Both the position numbers and the translations under genes were made by a program. The notes beneath the pieces are model-generated. The model searched no databases. It had not been told where the DNA came from and saw only the letters and a program-made list of their open reading frames with translations. From Winogradskyella luteola (GTDB lineage Bacteria > Bacteroidota > Bacteroidia > Flavobacteriales > Flavobacteriaceae): a stretch of 64,000 bases of DNA. The stretch spans positions 16,377 through 80,376 of the forward strand of contig NZ_JAGSPD010000015.1 of the NCBI RefSeq assembly GCF_019203985.1. The letters run 5' to 3'. Of this stretch, positions 53,972-63,023 are shown in pieces (position 1 is the stretch's first letter; every line of letters starts with the position of its first letter).

Positions 53972-54265
53972 TTGAGCATAATAACCAACATAAATAAGCT
54001 TTTTGATCATAGAATACGACTTGGGATTATGTCTGTTCTTATGGTGAATGAGCATGCTGATTTTAAAACACTAAAAGAATTATTAGGTGCAACTGACGGT
54101 AATTTAGCAAGCCATACTAAAGCTTTGGAAAAAGCTGAGTACATTTTAGTTGAAAAGCAGTTTATTGGCCGTAAACCCAATACAAGATACAGTGCTACAA
54201 AACTGGGTAAAGCCGAATTTAAAAAACATATTGAAGCTCTCGAAAAATTGATTAAAAAGACCTAA
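53972..54265 (+). CDS. Winged-helix transcriptional regulator
   Basis: The 97-residue protein is a single winged helix-turn-helix: FDHRIRLGIMSVLMVNEHADFKTLKELLGATDGNLASHTKALEKAEYI (in segments), then the wing QFIGRKPNTRYSATKLG. The start is TTG at 53972. It resembles the MarR/PadR-like regulators encoded beside membrane-protein genes. It is the natural candidate to bind the two TACTTTG-N5-CAAAGTA sites at 53291 and 55048. Confidence 0.85.
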   Translation: MSIITNINKLFDHRIRLGIMSVLMVNEHADFKTLKELLGATDGNLASHTKALEKAEYILVEKQFIGRKPNTRYSATKLGKAEFKKHIEALEKLIKKT

Positions 54266-54271
54266 AAACAA

Positions 54272-55030
54272 ATGAAACAATTTGTAAATAAAAACTCTGT
54301 AGTACGAGAAGTTTGGGGTAAAAGCGATACCATACTTTTGGTTTTTGCTGGTGCTTCGGCAGAATTTGCACTCAACAAAGCTGTGGATTGGCTCTATTTT
54401 ACAGGCAAATTGCCCGAAGATCCATTAGGGAGATTGTTTTCAACAGTAAACTATGCCAGAGCTATTGTATTCTCAGAAGAAGCATCCGCTCTAAAAGCTA
54501 TAGACAGGATTAATGCCATCCATGGTTCTGTAGAGAAAAGTCGAGGGCAAAACATTCCGGAATGGGCTTATAAAGATGTGCTTTTTATGTTGATTGATTA
54601 TTCGATTCGTTCTTATGAGACTTTAGAACGACCTTTAAGTGATAATGAAAAACAAGAGGTTCTCGGCGTATTTAGAAAAGTAGGGACAAGAATGGGATTA
54701 AGTGATTTGCCACTAACCTATTTAGCATTTAAAATTGAGAGACAGCAACACCTAAAACAGAATTTAGAGAACGGAGAGTTTACTAAAGACTTATATAAAC
54801 AATATAAAAAGCATTTAGGCATTATTAGATACAGATTGTTAATAGAATCACAGATATTACTAGTGCCAGAAACCGCAAAAGCATTACTAAATCTAAGACG
54901 CTTTTCAATATTAACACCAATGATTGCCATCTATAAAGTATTCAAAAGTATTAAACTCGATTGGATGGTGAAGGCAGCACTTTTACCACCAGGATATAAA
55001 CAAGATATAAAACGCATGAACATTACTTAA
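54272..55030 (+). CDS. Oxygenase MpaB-like protein (DUF2236)
   Basis: The 252-residue helical protein matches DUF2236: VVREVWGKSDTILLVFAGASAEFALNKAVDWLY, PLGRLFSTVNYARAIVFSEEASALKAIDRINAIHG, and WAYKDVLFMLIDYSI. Relatives include the mycophenolic acid MpaB oxygenase and latex-clearing Lcp, heme or metal-dependent enzymes. The His in AIHGSV is a candidate heme ligand. The substrate is not predictable; a lipid is plausible. It lies six bp after the regulator gene. Confidence 0.82.
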   Translation: MKQFVNKNSVVREVWGKSDTILLVFAGASAEFALNKAVDWLYFTGKLPEDPLGRLFSTVNYARAIVFSEEASALKAIDRINAIHGSVEKSRGQNIPEWAYKDVLFMLIDYSIRSYETLERPLSDNEKQEVLGVFRKVGTRMGLSDLPLTYLAFKIERQQHLKQNLENGEFTKDLYKQYKKHLGIIRYRLLIESQILLVPETAKALLNLRRFSILTPMIAIYKVFKSIKLDWMVKAALLPPGYKQDIKRMNIT

Positions 55031-55047
55031 GATTTTTTTTAATTATA

Positions 55048-55066
55048 TACTTTGAAAAACAAAGTA
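55048..55066. promoter_or_regulatory. Probable operator, TACTTTG-N5-CAAAGTA (site 2)
   Basis: The same 7-bp inverted repeat as site 1, with an AAAAA spacer. It lies 74 bp before the 55140 ATG and is followed by CTTT, not a T-run, so it does not look like a terminator. Confidence 0.7.
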
Positions 55067-55139
55067 CTTTAAATACAAAACATAAACTATAAAGTTTTAT
55101 CACAAGCCTAACAGGCAGAGCGATCCAAATCAAATTATA

Positions 55140-55658
55140 ATGAAAAACCTATTTTATAAAATACAAGCTTTGAGAAAACAACTCATTATTTGGCTATTTG
55201 AACATTCGCAACGTATTTACACTTCATTATTCAAAAATCATGAATCATGGAATATCACTAAAGAAGATTTACTAAATCTACCTCAACCCTCTTTTGGAAG
55301 GCATTTGGGTGAGTTCTTAGACAAAAACAACTTTGAACTCATTCCAAAAGTAGAACGCCACGATTGTTACCATGTTCTATGTGGCTATAGCACCGATGTT
55401 GAAGATGAAATTGCTTTGCAGTGTCTTTGTTATGGCAATGGAAAACGCAGTCCGTATTTGTACGGAGCCATTATTCTTGGTGTTGCTATACTACCAGACT
55501 ATTATAAATACTATTACAAATCCTATAGAACAGGAAAACGTGCCCATCCGTTTCATCATTTCGATTACAGAAAGCTTTTAAACGTATCTATAAAAGATTT
55601 TAGGGAAGCTATTTTTTCTAAAACTGAATTACATAACATCACCCATATTGCCTCATGA
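55140..55658 (+). CDS. COQ4-like protein
   Basis: The 172-residue protein contains H74-D-x-x-H78-x11-E90 within VERHDCYHVLCGYSTDVEDE, the zinc motif of COQ4, a ubiquinone-pathway scaffold or decarboxylase component. The upstream region has a basic amphipathic helix and the rest is helical. Bacteroidota make menaquinone rather than ubiquinone, so the ancestral function is unlikely and the fold has been reused or acts on another lipid quinone. It starts the second operon under the shared operator. Confidence 0.78.
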   Translation: MKNLFYKIQALRKQLIIWLFEHSQRIYTSLFKNHESWNITKEDLLNLPQPSFGRHLGEFLDKNNFELIPKVERHDCYHVLCGYSTDVEDEIALQCLCYGNGKRSPYLYGAIILGVAILPDYYKYYYKSYRTGKRAHPFHHFDYRKLLNVSIKDFREAIFSKTELHNITHIAS

Positions 55659-56269
55659 AGAAACTAAAAATCATAATACTCATTGGTGTATTCATTAGCT
55701 TGGGAGTTTTTATGACTTATCATTGGATAAGTTTCAGAACAAATGGTTTTGTTTATGATGATATAAGCGCTATTCCAAAAAACAAAGTTGGATTACTTTT
55801 AGGTACTGGAAAATACGCTGCAAGTGGAAATATCAACCTCTTTTACAAATACATAGTTGATGCCGCTGTAAAGCTCTATAAAGGAGGAAAAATAGAATAC
55901 ATCTTGGTGAGTGGTGATAACAGCCGAAAAGATTACGACGAGCCATCAGACTTTAAAAAAGATTTAATAGCCAAAGGTATTCCTGAACATAAAATCTTTT
56001 TAGATTATGCAGGTTTTAGAACACTGGATTCCGTAGTTAGAGCAAAAAAAGTTTTTGGTCAAACCTCTGTAACTTTTATATCTCAAAAATTTCACAATCA
56101 ACGTGCCATTTATATCGCTCATCACTACAACATAAAAGCTATTGGCTTCAATGCGAGAGATGTTTATAAATCACACCTTAGAGAATATTTAGCACGCTCT
56201 AAAGCTAGTCTCGACTTAGTTTTTAATGTTAAACCCAAATTCTTAGGAGAAAAAATAATAATTCAATAG
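55655..56269 (+). CDS. SanA/ElyC-like membrane protein (DUF218)
   Basis: The 204-residue protein has one N-terminal helix (IIILIGVFISLGVFMTYHWI) and the DUF218 domain: VGLLLGTGKYAASGNINLFY, YILVSGDNSRKDYDEPSDFKKDLI, GFRTLDSVVRAKKVFG and FISQKFHNQRAIYIA. SanA is linked to vancomycin exclusion and ElyC to peptidoglycan and ECA lipid-carrier balance in E. coli. It overlaps the COQ4-like gene by 4 bp, so the two are translated together. Confidence 0.87.
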   Translation: MKKLKIIILIGVFISLGVFMTYHWISFRTNGFVYDDISAIPKNKVGLLLGTGKYAASGNINLFYKYIVDAAVKLYKGGKIEYILVSGDNSRKDYDEPSDFKKDLIAKGIPEHKIFLDYAGFRTLDSVVRAKKVFGQTSVTFISQKFHNQRAIYIAHHYNIKAIGFNARDVYKSHLREYLARSKASLDLVFNVKPKFLGEKIIIQ

Positions 56270-56275
56270 CTGTTT

Positions 56276-56674
56276 ATGAAACTACAATTCAACAAAAACT
56301 ATTTGGTCTTAGCACATTCTCTATTTTTAATCGAATTAGCCATTGCCTTTATCATCAAAACAGGATTTATTCGCTACACATTAGGCGATTATCTCGTAGT
56401 TATTTTACTGTATGCAATTTTTAGAGGATGCACCAATATGAGTGTGAGGGCCTCAGCTTTGGTCGTCCTCTTAATTGCCTATGGTGTAGAGTTGCTTCAA
56501 CTTACGCCTTTCTTAGCCTACTTTAATTTACAAGATAGCTTTACTGCTAAACTTATTTTTGGAAGCACATTTCAGTTTGGTGATATCATAGCATATACTC
56601 TAGCAATAATAACAATACTATTAATAGAACATTACAATGGAAACCATAAAAACACTCATACAATCAAAGTTTAA
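56276..56674 (+). CDS. DUF2809 membrane protein
   Basis: The 132-residue protein has four hydrophobic helices (FLIELAIAFIIKTGFIRY, YLVVILLYAIFRG, ALVVLLIAYGVELLQL, IIAYTLAIITILLIEH). Features such as GVELLQLTPFLAYF and FQFGDIIAYTL match DUF2809, uncharacterised. It overlaps the next gene by 38 bp in another frame. Confidence 0.85.
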   Translation: MKLQFNKNYLVLAHSLFLIELAIAFIIKTGFIRYTLGDYLVVILLYAIFRGCTNMSVRASALVVLLIAYGVELLQLTPFLAYFNLQDSFTAKLIFGSTFQFGDIIAYTLAIITILLIEHYNGNHKNTHTIKV

Positions 56675-57317
56675 AACCTTATCATTAGTTACAGTAGCAT
56701 TGACATTTAGCATCATTGTGCTTATGGTAAGGATAAAGCTGAACAAATCATTCTTCTATTTATTTTTGGTATGGAATATCTTCTTAGCCATTATACCATA
56801 CACCATTACCATATATTTGAGTTCTAAGCCAAAAATCGGGAAACTTAAACTAGGCTTTTGGTTTTTAATTTGGTTGGCTTTCTTACCAAATGCGCCATAT
56901 ATCATCACAGACTTAATCCATATTAGAATTGGTAACGATAATTTATTGTGGTTAGATGTCTTAGTTGTACTATCGTTTGCTTTAAGTGGACTGCTTCTCT
57001 TCTACCTTTCAATAATAGACATGCAAAAAATGATGGTTTCAAAATTTAGAAAGATTCCAATAACAACACTAACTGTCACAATTCTATTTTTATGCGGATT
57101 TGGTGTATATCTAGGTCGCTTTTTACGTTATAATTCTTGGGAAATTATTAGCAATCCAAAAGTGTTAATATCAGATGTTTTTAATATTCTTATTTCACCT
57201 TTTCAAAATGTAAATGCTTGGTTATTTACTCTTGGCTTTGGTACATTTTTAGTGGTTGGGTATTGGATGTTTAAGAATTTTACACTTCCCCATCCACATA
57301 ATCCTGAAGATAGCTGA
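56637..57317 (+). CDS. DUF1361 membrane protein
   Basis: The 226-residue protein has six to seven hydrophobic helices and the DUF1361 pattern: SFFYLFLVWNIFLAIIPY, WLAFLPNAPYIITDLIHIR and GVYLGRFLRYNSWEI. The function is unknown. It overlaps DUF2809 upstream by 38 bp and the convergent dehydrogenase gene downstream by 38 bp. Confidence 0.87.
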   Translation: METIKTLIQSKFKTLSLVTVALTFSIIVLMVRIKLNKSFFYLFLVWNIFLAIIPYTITIYLSSKPKIGKLKLGFWFLIWLAFLPNAPYIITDLIHIRIGNDNLLWLDVLVVLSFALSGLLLFYLSIIDMQKMMVSKFRKIPITTLTVTILFLCGFGVYLGRFLRYNSWEIISNPKVLISDVFNILISPFQNVNAWLFTLGFGTFLVVGYWMFKNFTLPHPHNPEDS

Positions 57318-58488
57318 AACGCTCAGTCAGTTTACCATCTTCAGTAGTAATTTTAGCACGTTTTAAAATGCCTTTTTCATCATTGTTAAAAAATGCCGGA
57401 ATCACATGCTCAACAAACGTCTCACCAAAACCTTCACTGGCATCTTTTGGCAATTCGCATGGTAAATTGTCAACAGCCATAACCGTAATGGCATCCTTAG
57501 CATCAAAAGGTACTTCTTTTTCAGTTTGTGGATTATAGCCATAAAATGGATTTGCTATAGTAGAAGGTCTTATTGTGCTAGCTACAGGGCCATCAATATC
57601 ACAAGAGATATCAGCAACTAAATTGATTCTAAAATTTTGATGTTTAGCATCTTCCCTTGTAAACAAATAAGGTGCATTGTTTCCGTAGAAATGACCAGCA
57701 ATAAAATAATCGGTTGTTTTTGCGTAGGGCATAAAATTACTTTCGTAACCCGATGGATCTTTATAGAATTCCCACTTATTACCCACTTTACCATCGCTTC
57801 GCTTGGCATATTCCATAACATCTGCCATAACATAGACGGGTTCAGTAAATTCGGATGTTAAGTACAATGCATCACTAACCTCTTTAATACCCAAATGATC
57901 TAATATCTCTTTAGCTCCGTAAGCTACCTTTCCTGTTCCAGTAAGCAGGATTTTAATATTAGGAACGGTAATCTTATCGAGTTCTGCTTTTACTTCATTT
58001 AAATCTGCAAGTGTTTCTACTTTGGGCAAGTTGAATAACTTATCCCTCAACCCTAAAGCTCTAAAACCGTTATAAGCACCTACTAAACCAGCATAACGCC
58101 CAAAACCTATTAAACGCGCACCACTTTGTTTTACTATAGTTTCGTGATCGTACATTTCAATATTCTTCTCTAGCATAGCCAACAAAAGCTTTCTATTATA
58201 TGGCTGTTTTTTAATGGTATGCGAAAAATAAAAGTATTTTTTATTAGGAATTAGGTGCTCAACAGGAACCTCCTTTACCCCAATCATTACATCTGCATCG
58301 GAGACATCATCAGTAACTTCAAATCCCAATTTGGCATAAGCTTCATCCGAAAATACCCTAATATCCGAAGATTCTACCACAAACTCAGCTTTTGGAAATC
58401 GCTTTCTGGCTTCTGCCAAGGTTTCTGGTGAAAAGACAACACGTCTATCTGGAGGGCTTTTACGTTCTTTAATGATGGCGAATTTCAT
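57280..58488 (-). CDS. Saccharopine/alanine dehydrogenase-like NAD(P) oxidoreductase
   Basis: The 402-residue protein begins KFAIIKERKSPPDRRVVFSPETLAEARKRFP (in parts), like AlaDH/LYS1 N-domains, with GRYAGLVGAYNGFRALGL and the Rossmann loop LTGTGKVAYGAKEIL. It has the catalytic-region segment YKDPSGYESNFMPYAK. Such enzymes are often named alanine dehydrogenase, but the length and motifs fit saccharopine dehydrogenase (lysine-forming) better. The exact substrate is open. Its 3' end overlaps the DUF1361 gene by 38 bp. Confidence 0.8.
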   Translation of the reverse strand: MKFAIIKERKSPPDRRVVFSPETLAEARKRFPKAEFVVESSDIRVFSDEAYAKLGFEVTDDVSDADVMIGVKEVPVEHLIPNKKYFYFSHTIKKQPYNRKLLLAMLEKNIEMYDHETIVKQSGARLIGFGRYAGLVGAYNGFRALGLRDKLFNLPKVETLADLNEVKAELDKITVPNIKILLTGTGKVAYGAKEILDHLGIKEVSDALYLTSEFTEPVYVMADVMEYAKRSDGKVGNKWEFYKDPSGYESNFMPYAKTTDYFIAGHFYGNNAPYLFTREDAKHQNFRINLVADISCDIDGPVASTIRPSTIANPFYGYNPQTEKEVPFDAKDAITVMAVDNLPCELPKDASEGFGETFVEHVIPAFFNNDEKGILKRAKITTEDGKLTERFSYLQDYVDGEV

Positions 58489-58650
58489 ATAAAAATCAAA
58501 GATTTGTTTTTCTAATTAAGTGGCTACGAAAATAATTGGATTTATCTCCATTTACAAAAGGTTTAGAATAAATCTGAATCTAAAATATACGCAATTCATC
58601 GTATAGGTTTTACTTACAGACCCGTGTAATTTTACAAAAAACTCAATACC

Positions 58651-60129
58651 ATGAAACCTGTTTTAATTATACTAACGCTCATTTGCAGCTTTTTAATGGT
58701 AAACCTGTATGCACAAGGTGGTCATTATTGGCAAAGAGAAATATATAAACCCAAAATTTATGTAACACCAGACGATGCTCGGCTGGCAATATTAACCTAC
58801 GACAGATTATCGGTTTGGGATTTAAAAACTAGCGATATAATCTATAACGCAGGTTTTATTTACAACGATGTACCAAAGTTTCTACCCGAAAGGAAAATTG
58901 AAATTGCGAATTACACAGATAATTTTAACTTGGTAAAAATTATTGATGAGAAAAGGTATTTCTGGCGGTTAAATTTAAAAGACAACAAATGGGAAGACCC
59001 AAATACCCTTTGGAATAGAAACCACACGCATAAAGGTTTTGATTATAAAGGCAGACTTATCGCTTTCGATAAAAATAAAAAATCTTTTTATCTAACAGAA
59101 CATAACGGCAGCACAAAAAACATTGGCAAAGGTTTATTGCCACGTAATTTTTACATTATGCCAGGTGGAAAATTTGGTTACTACAAAGACGGCAAATATT
59201 TTTACCTCTATAATTTCACCAACGATAATTTAAATAAATTACCGTTCAAAAATACTTTTATAGCAGATAAATACCCAGATTATAATCTAAAAAGAATTTC
59301 AATCTACGATAAAAAAAATTACATTCATTACAATCCTTACACCAACAAAGCCAGCCAATTAGATTATTCAGAATATAAAAATAGAATTCCGGCCGAACAC
59401 CAAAAGTGTGAACAAAAAGAAGGCTCACTTTGGAGCTGGATGACCAAAACCGACGACTATTATTACAACGTAGAAATAGATAAAGATTACATTGTAAACG
59501 AAACCGATTATGCGCACAAACCCTATAAAGTTGTGCAATATGCTATGGAAACTTGCGAGCCAGTGCAAGAAATTCATTTCAGTATAAAAGAAGAAGAAAT
59601 GGCTACATTAAAAGATTTCGTAAAAAATGGCATAGAAGCCAAACGTTTAGAAAATGACGTAGCTAAAGCCGATAAAGATTTAAAAGCCAAAAAACATGCG
59701 CAAGAACTTAGTGAACTTTATAAAATTTTACCAGAATTAGGAAATGATTACACTTTTAATTGGCAAAATGTATCTGGTTTTTCGATGTCTAAATTATCCG
59801 TAAGCAAAACGTTGTTTCCTAACAAATATAATTCCATGTCTGCTATTGGGTATTTTAAAAACTGTAACGGTTATAATTTAATGGTATTAGTAGATCAAAG
59901 TTATAGCAGTTCTAAACTTTATTTGGCAAGATTATGGAAAGGTAAATTAAGTGGTTTAAAATATCTAGAAGAAATGCCATTGGTAGGCAATAAACTTGGA
60001 GCCTACGTATCCGTATCATTCAAAAATAGTGGCAGCTATTATACCATACGCACATCACATCAAGATATTTACAAAAAAAGAAAATCAAAAACAAAACTCA
60101 TCTATGCAAATTGCTATGATAAATGGTAA
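58651..60129 (+). CDS. Exported protein with propeller-like N-terminal half
   Basis: The 492-residue protein has a signal peptide (LIILTLICSFLMVNLYAQ). Residues 30-230 consist of short beta-repeats (VTPDDARLAILTYDRLSVWDLKTSD, and later GGKFGYYKDGKYFYLYNF) like WD40 blades, followed by a helical charged middle (EAKRLENDVAKADKDLKAKKHA) and a beta-rich end. No named family was recognised. It lies 15 bp upstream of the CHAT protease gene, in one operon. Confidence 0.7.
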   Translation: MKPVLIILTLICSFLMVNLYAQGGHYWQREIYKPKIYVTPDDARLAILTYDRLSVWDLKTSDIIYNAGFIYNDVPKFLPERKIEIANYTDNFNLVKIIDEKRYFWRLNLKDNKWEDPNTLWNRNHTHKGFDYKGRLIAFDKNKKSFYLTEHNGSTKNIGKGLLPRNFYIMPGGKFGYYKDGKYFYLYNFTNDNLNKLPFKNTFIADKYPDYNLKRISIYDKKNYIHYNPYTNKASQLDYSEYKNRIPAEHQKCEQKEGSLWSWMTKTDDYYYNVEIDKDYIVNETDYAHKPYKVVQYAMETCEPVQEIHFSIKEEEMATLKDFVKNGIEAKRLENDVAKADKDLKAKKHAQELSELYKILPELGNDYTFNWQNVSGFSMSKLSVSKTLFPNKYNSMSAIGYFKNCNGYNLMVLVDQSYSSSKLYLARLWKGKLSGLKYLEEMPLVGNKLGAYVSVSFKNSGSYYTIRTSHQDIYKKRKSKTKLIYANCYDKW

Positions 60130-60144
60130 TAAACCCATAACCTT

Positions 60145-62964
60145 ATGAAAACAATTATCTCACTTTTAATTATTGCTAGTTTTAGTGCGCTTGGCTACAC
60201 TCAAAATGCACAAGCTGCACAGGAAAAATTTTACAAGGCCTATGATACTAAAAATGCAGTAGGAATGAACCAAGCAGCCGATGAGTACATTAAATACAAC
60301 TCAGACAACAGCTATGGTTATGTATTTAAATCGTTTGCAGCTATTGCTAAAAACGATTTACCCACGGCAAAAAAATATGCAACAATTGCCAACCAAATGT
60401 TTCCGATGGAATCGTCTAACTATTCACTGCAAAGTTATATAGCTTACTTGGAGAATAGAATGGCTGATGCTGAAAAAATGATGACATTTGCCTTTCAGCT
60501 CTCTTGGGATGCTGCAGGTGCAAAATCTACAAAAGATGAATTAGATATGCTTGCCTCAATGACAGGCAAAGATTTTACAGCCTTAAAAACCATTGCCGAT
60601 AAGGCTGATGCGGCCACGCCAGGTGCAGTAGAAAATTTCAACGCCTACAATGCTTGTGTAAATAAATGGTACGAAGGAAAGCCATGCGATGTATTTGCAA
60701 ACTTAAAAAAATGGAAAAATTTCTCACCGGTTAATCCGATGATATCCGATTTTGTAACAGCAACAAAAGGAATAGCAAATTACACGGTAGGAAAATTTGA
60801 CGACGCAAAACCCCAATTAGAAACCGCTATAAACAGCTCTAATTTAAACCCTTACACCAAAGCTATTTGCTACGAAAAACTCTCGTGGTACGACCGCCAC
60901 GAGTTGAACAAAACCTACCGTTATGCCGATTTGGGCTTAAAAGAAGTGCGAAAATTAAAGGCTAATAATTTGGTAGAAGCTGATTTGCTATTCAGAAAAT
61001 ATGAGTGTGCTGCTGCTTTAGGAAGATCTGAAGAAAGCTTGCAATTGGCCAAAGAACTTCTTGCATTGGCAACAACATTAGGTAATGATTACCACATTAT
61101 AAATGCCAATAATGCTATTGGCGCACATTATGTTTTAAAATCTGTACCTAATGCTAAAGAAATAGCAAACAAGCATTTGGGCGCAGCCTATGCCTTAGCT
61201 ACTCAACGTAATTTTGTTAAAGAAAAAATGAAGGCAGCAGGTAATTATGCCATTGTAAAATTCAAATTAGGCAACAAACAAGAAGCCATAAGATTAAATA
61301 ATGAAGTTTACGATCATTATGTAAAAACAAATCAATGGGAATCTGCTCAAAACGCAGCAAACAATATTGGTTTTATGTTTTATATGAATAACGATTATGG
61401 TAACGCATCAAAGCAATTTCAAAAAGCGGTAGATATTACTGAACAACATTTGCCAAAATTTAGTGCACAAGAACAATTGTATGGAAGAAATTTGCAATCT
61501 AGTGCGTATTCGGGTTTAATTATGAGTCTTCAAAAATTAAACCAACCCAGCCGATTATTTGACGTGCAAGATATGAACCGTAGTCGTATTCTAAGACAAA
61601 AATTAGGGCAAAATATCAAACAAGTTTCTTTAGCTGAAACCCAAAAAATGCTTAAAGAACACGAAGTATTACTCTATTATTCTAAAGGCGAACCTGGGCA
61701 AATGATTGTCAATGTGATTACAAATAATTCAGCAAAAATAATTGAAAATCATCCTATTAATGATTGGCTTCTCATTAAAAAACAATTCACTAACCGAATT
61801 CAGAAAAAGCCAAATGTTATCAATAATTATGTAACTAAGCTGAACGAAGAAGTCGTAAACGGACAAATTTATCAGTATAGCGACCCAAAAGTGGCCTTTA
61901 AAGCAAAAGATTTTAAAGACTTTGTTGGGCTTTCTAGGGAAGTGATGGAAGTAACCGACGATCAATACCTTCAGCTTCAAAATCAGATTTTAAAACATTG
62001 GTACAAGTGGCTCATTAAACCAGTAGAATCTAATTTATTAGGAAAAAAAACAATAATCATTAGCGCCGAAGATGAATTTCATACAATGCCATTTGAAGCA
62101 TTTATAGATGGAAATAGTAAGTATTTATTAGAAAATTACAATATAAAATACATTCCTTCAGCAACGGTTTTATCCGTTTTAGAACAAAGAGCATATACTG
62201 ATAATCGCAAACCATTATTAGCAATGGGAGGCGCTACCTACCAGCCCAAAGGAAATGTAAAAGGTAACGTGCGCAACCAAATGGCTTATTTTAAAGTTCA
62301 AGAAAATATTACTGAAAAAATAAATACCAACAAAAAAAATCTTTCAGCAGAGTTGCAAGCCTTGGGTTATGGTGGTGCTAATTATTTGGCAGGAACACTA
62401 CGAGAGGTAGAAAACTTGAAGAAAATTATACCTGATGCAAGGATTTTAGTCGGAGATGAAATGAAGGAAACTGACATAAAACGATTGAATAGATCAGGTG
62501 AATTAGACGATTACAAATACATACACATTGCTACGCACGGTTTTGCAAATAGTACTATTCCTGAACTTTCGGGTGTAATGATGACGCAACCCAACGGAGG
62601 AGACAATCCAGATGATATGTTTCTGCTTGCCCACGAGATTGCAGCTTTAAACCTAAAGGCTGATATGGCAGTACTTTCTGCTTGCGAAACCGCACTTGGA
62701 AAAAACTACAAAGGTGAAGGTATTAATGGATTAAATTCATCGCTTTTAATCGCTGGAGCAAACAGTACATTACTCTCCCTTTGGCCTGTGGACGATGCCG
62801 GAACAATGATTTTAATGACCGAAACTTACAACAACCTCTATCAAAAAAAGATGACTGTAGAAGATGCCGTAAATACTGCCAAACGCACAATGCTAAACGG
62901 TACGTATGGTGACCGTTTTAAAACACCAAAGATATGGGCACCTTTTGTATTGAATGGTAAATAA
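60145..62964 (+). CDS. Exported TPR-CHAT (caspase-like) protease
   Basis: The 939-residue protein has a signal peptide (IISLLIIASFSALGYTQ), then TPR-like helical repeats over about residues 20-480, and a C-terminal CHAT domain from about residue 640. The catalytic dyad is H798 in YIHIATHGFAN and C847 in VLSACETALG, and GEGINGLNSSLLIAGA plus SLWPVDDAGT complete the fold. CHAT proteases cleave partner proteins after activation in several bacterial systems. The substrate here is unknown; the adjacent exported protein is the obvious candidate. Confidence 0.88.
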   Translation: MKTIISLLIIASFSALGYTQNAQAAQEKFYKAYDTKNAVGMNQAADEYIKYNSDNSYGYVFKSFAAIAKNDLPTAKKYATIANQMFPMESSNYSLQSYIAYLENRMADAEKMMTFAFQLSWDAAGAKSTKDELDMLASMTGKDFTALKTIADKADAATPGAVENFNAYNACVNKWYEGKPCDVFANLKKWKNFSPVNPMISDFVTATKGIANYTVGKFDDAKPQLETAINSSNLNPYTKAICYEKLSWYDRHELNKTYRYADLGLKEVRKLKANNLVEADLLFRKYECAAALGRSEESLQLAKELLALATTLGNDYHIINANNAIGAHYVLKSVPNAKEIANKHLGAAYALATQRNFVKEKMKAAGNYAIVKFKLGNKQEAIRLNNEVYDHYVKTNQWESAQNAANNIGFMFYMNNDYGNASKQFQKAVDITEQHLPKFSAQEQLYGRNLQSSAYSGLIMSLQKLNQPSRLFDVQDMNRSRILRQKLGQNIKQVSLAETQKMLKEHEVLLYYSKGEPGQMIVNVITNNSAKIIENHPINDWLLIKKQFTNRIQKKPNVINNYVTKLNEEVVNGQIYQYSDPKVAFKAKDFKDFVGLSREVMEVTDDQYLQLQNQILKHWYKWLIKPVESNLLGKKTIIISAEDEFHTMPFEAFIDGNSKYLLENYNIKYIPSATVLSVLEQRAYTDNRKPLLAMGGATYQPKGNVKGNVRNQMAYFKVQENITEKINTNKKNLSAELQALGYGGANYLAGTLREVENLKKIIPDARILVGDEMKETDIKRLNRSGELDDYKYIHIATHGFANSTIPELSGVMMTQPNGGDNPDDMFLLAHEIAALNLKADMAVLSACETALGKNYKGEGINGLNSSLLIAGANSTLLSLWPVDDAGTMILMTETYNNLYQKKMTVEDAVNTAKRTMLNGTYGDRFKTPKIWAPFVLNGK

Positions 62965-63001
62965 TTTAAAGTTTAAAAACATCATTTTGGTTCAATATTT
63001 G

Positions 63002-63009
63002 TAACTTTG
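63002..63009 (+). promoter_or_regulatory. -7 element of ssrA
   Basis: TAACTTTG is an exact TAnnTTTG match, 14 bp before the mature 5' end. A TTTG at 62986 is closer than the usual -33 distance. Confidence 0.5.
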
Positions 63010-63023
63010 TTTATATCTATTTT

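Noticed and set aside
55048..55066. Terminator of the MpaB-like gene
   Set aside because: No T-run after the hairpin, and the same repeat with the same spacing lies upstream of the 53318 gene where a terminator makes no sense.
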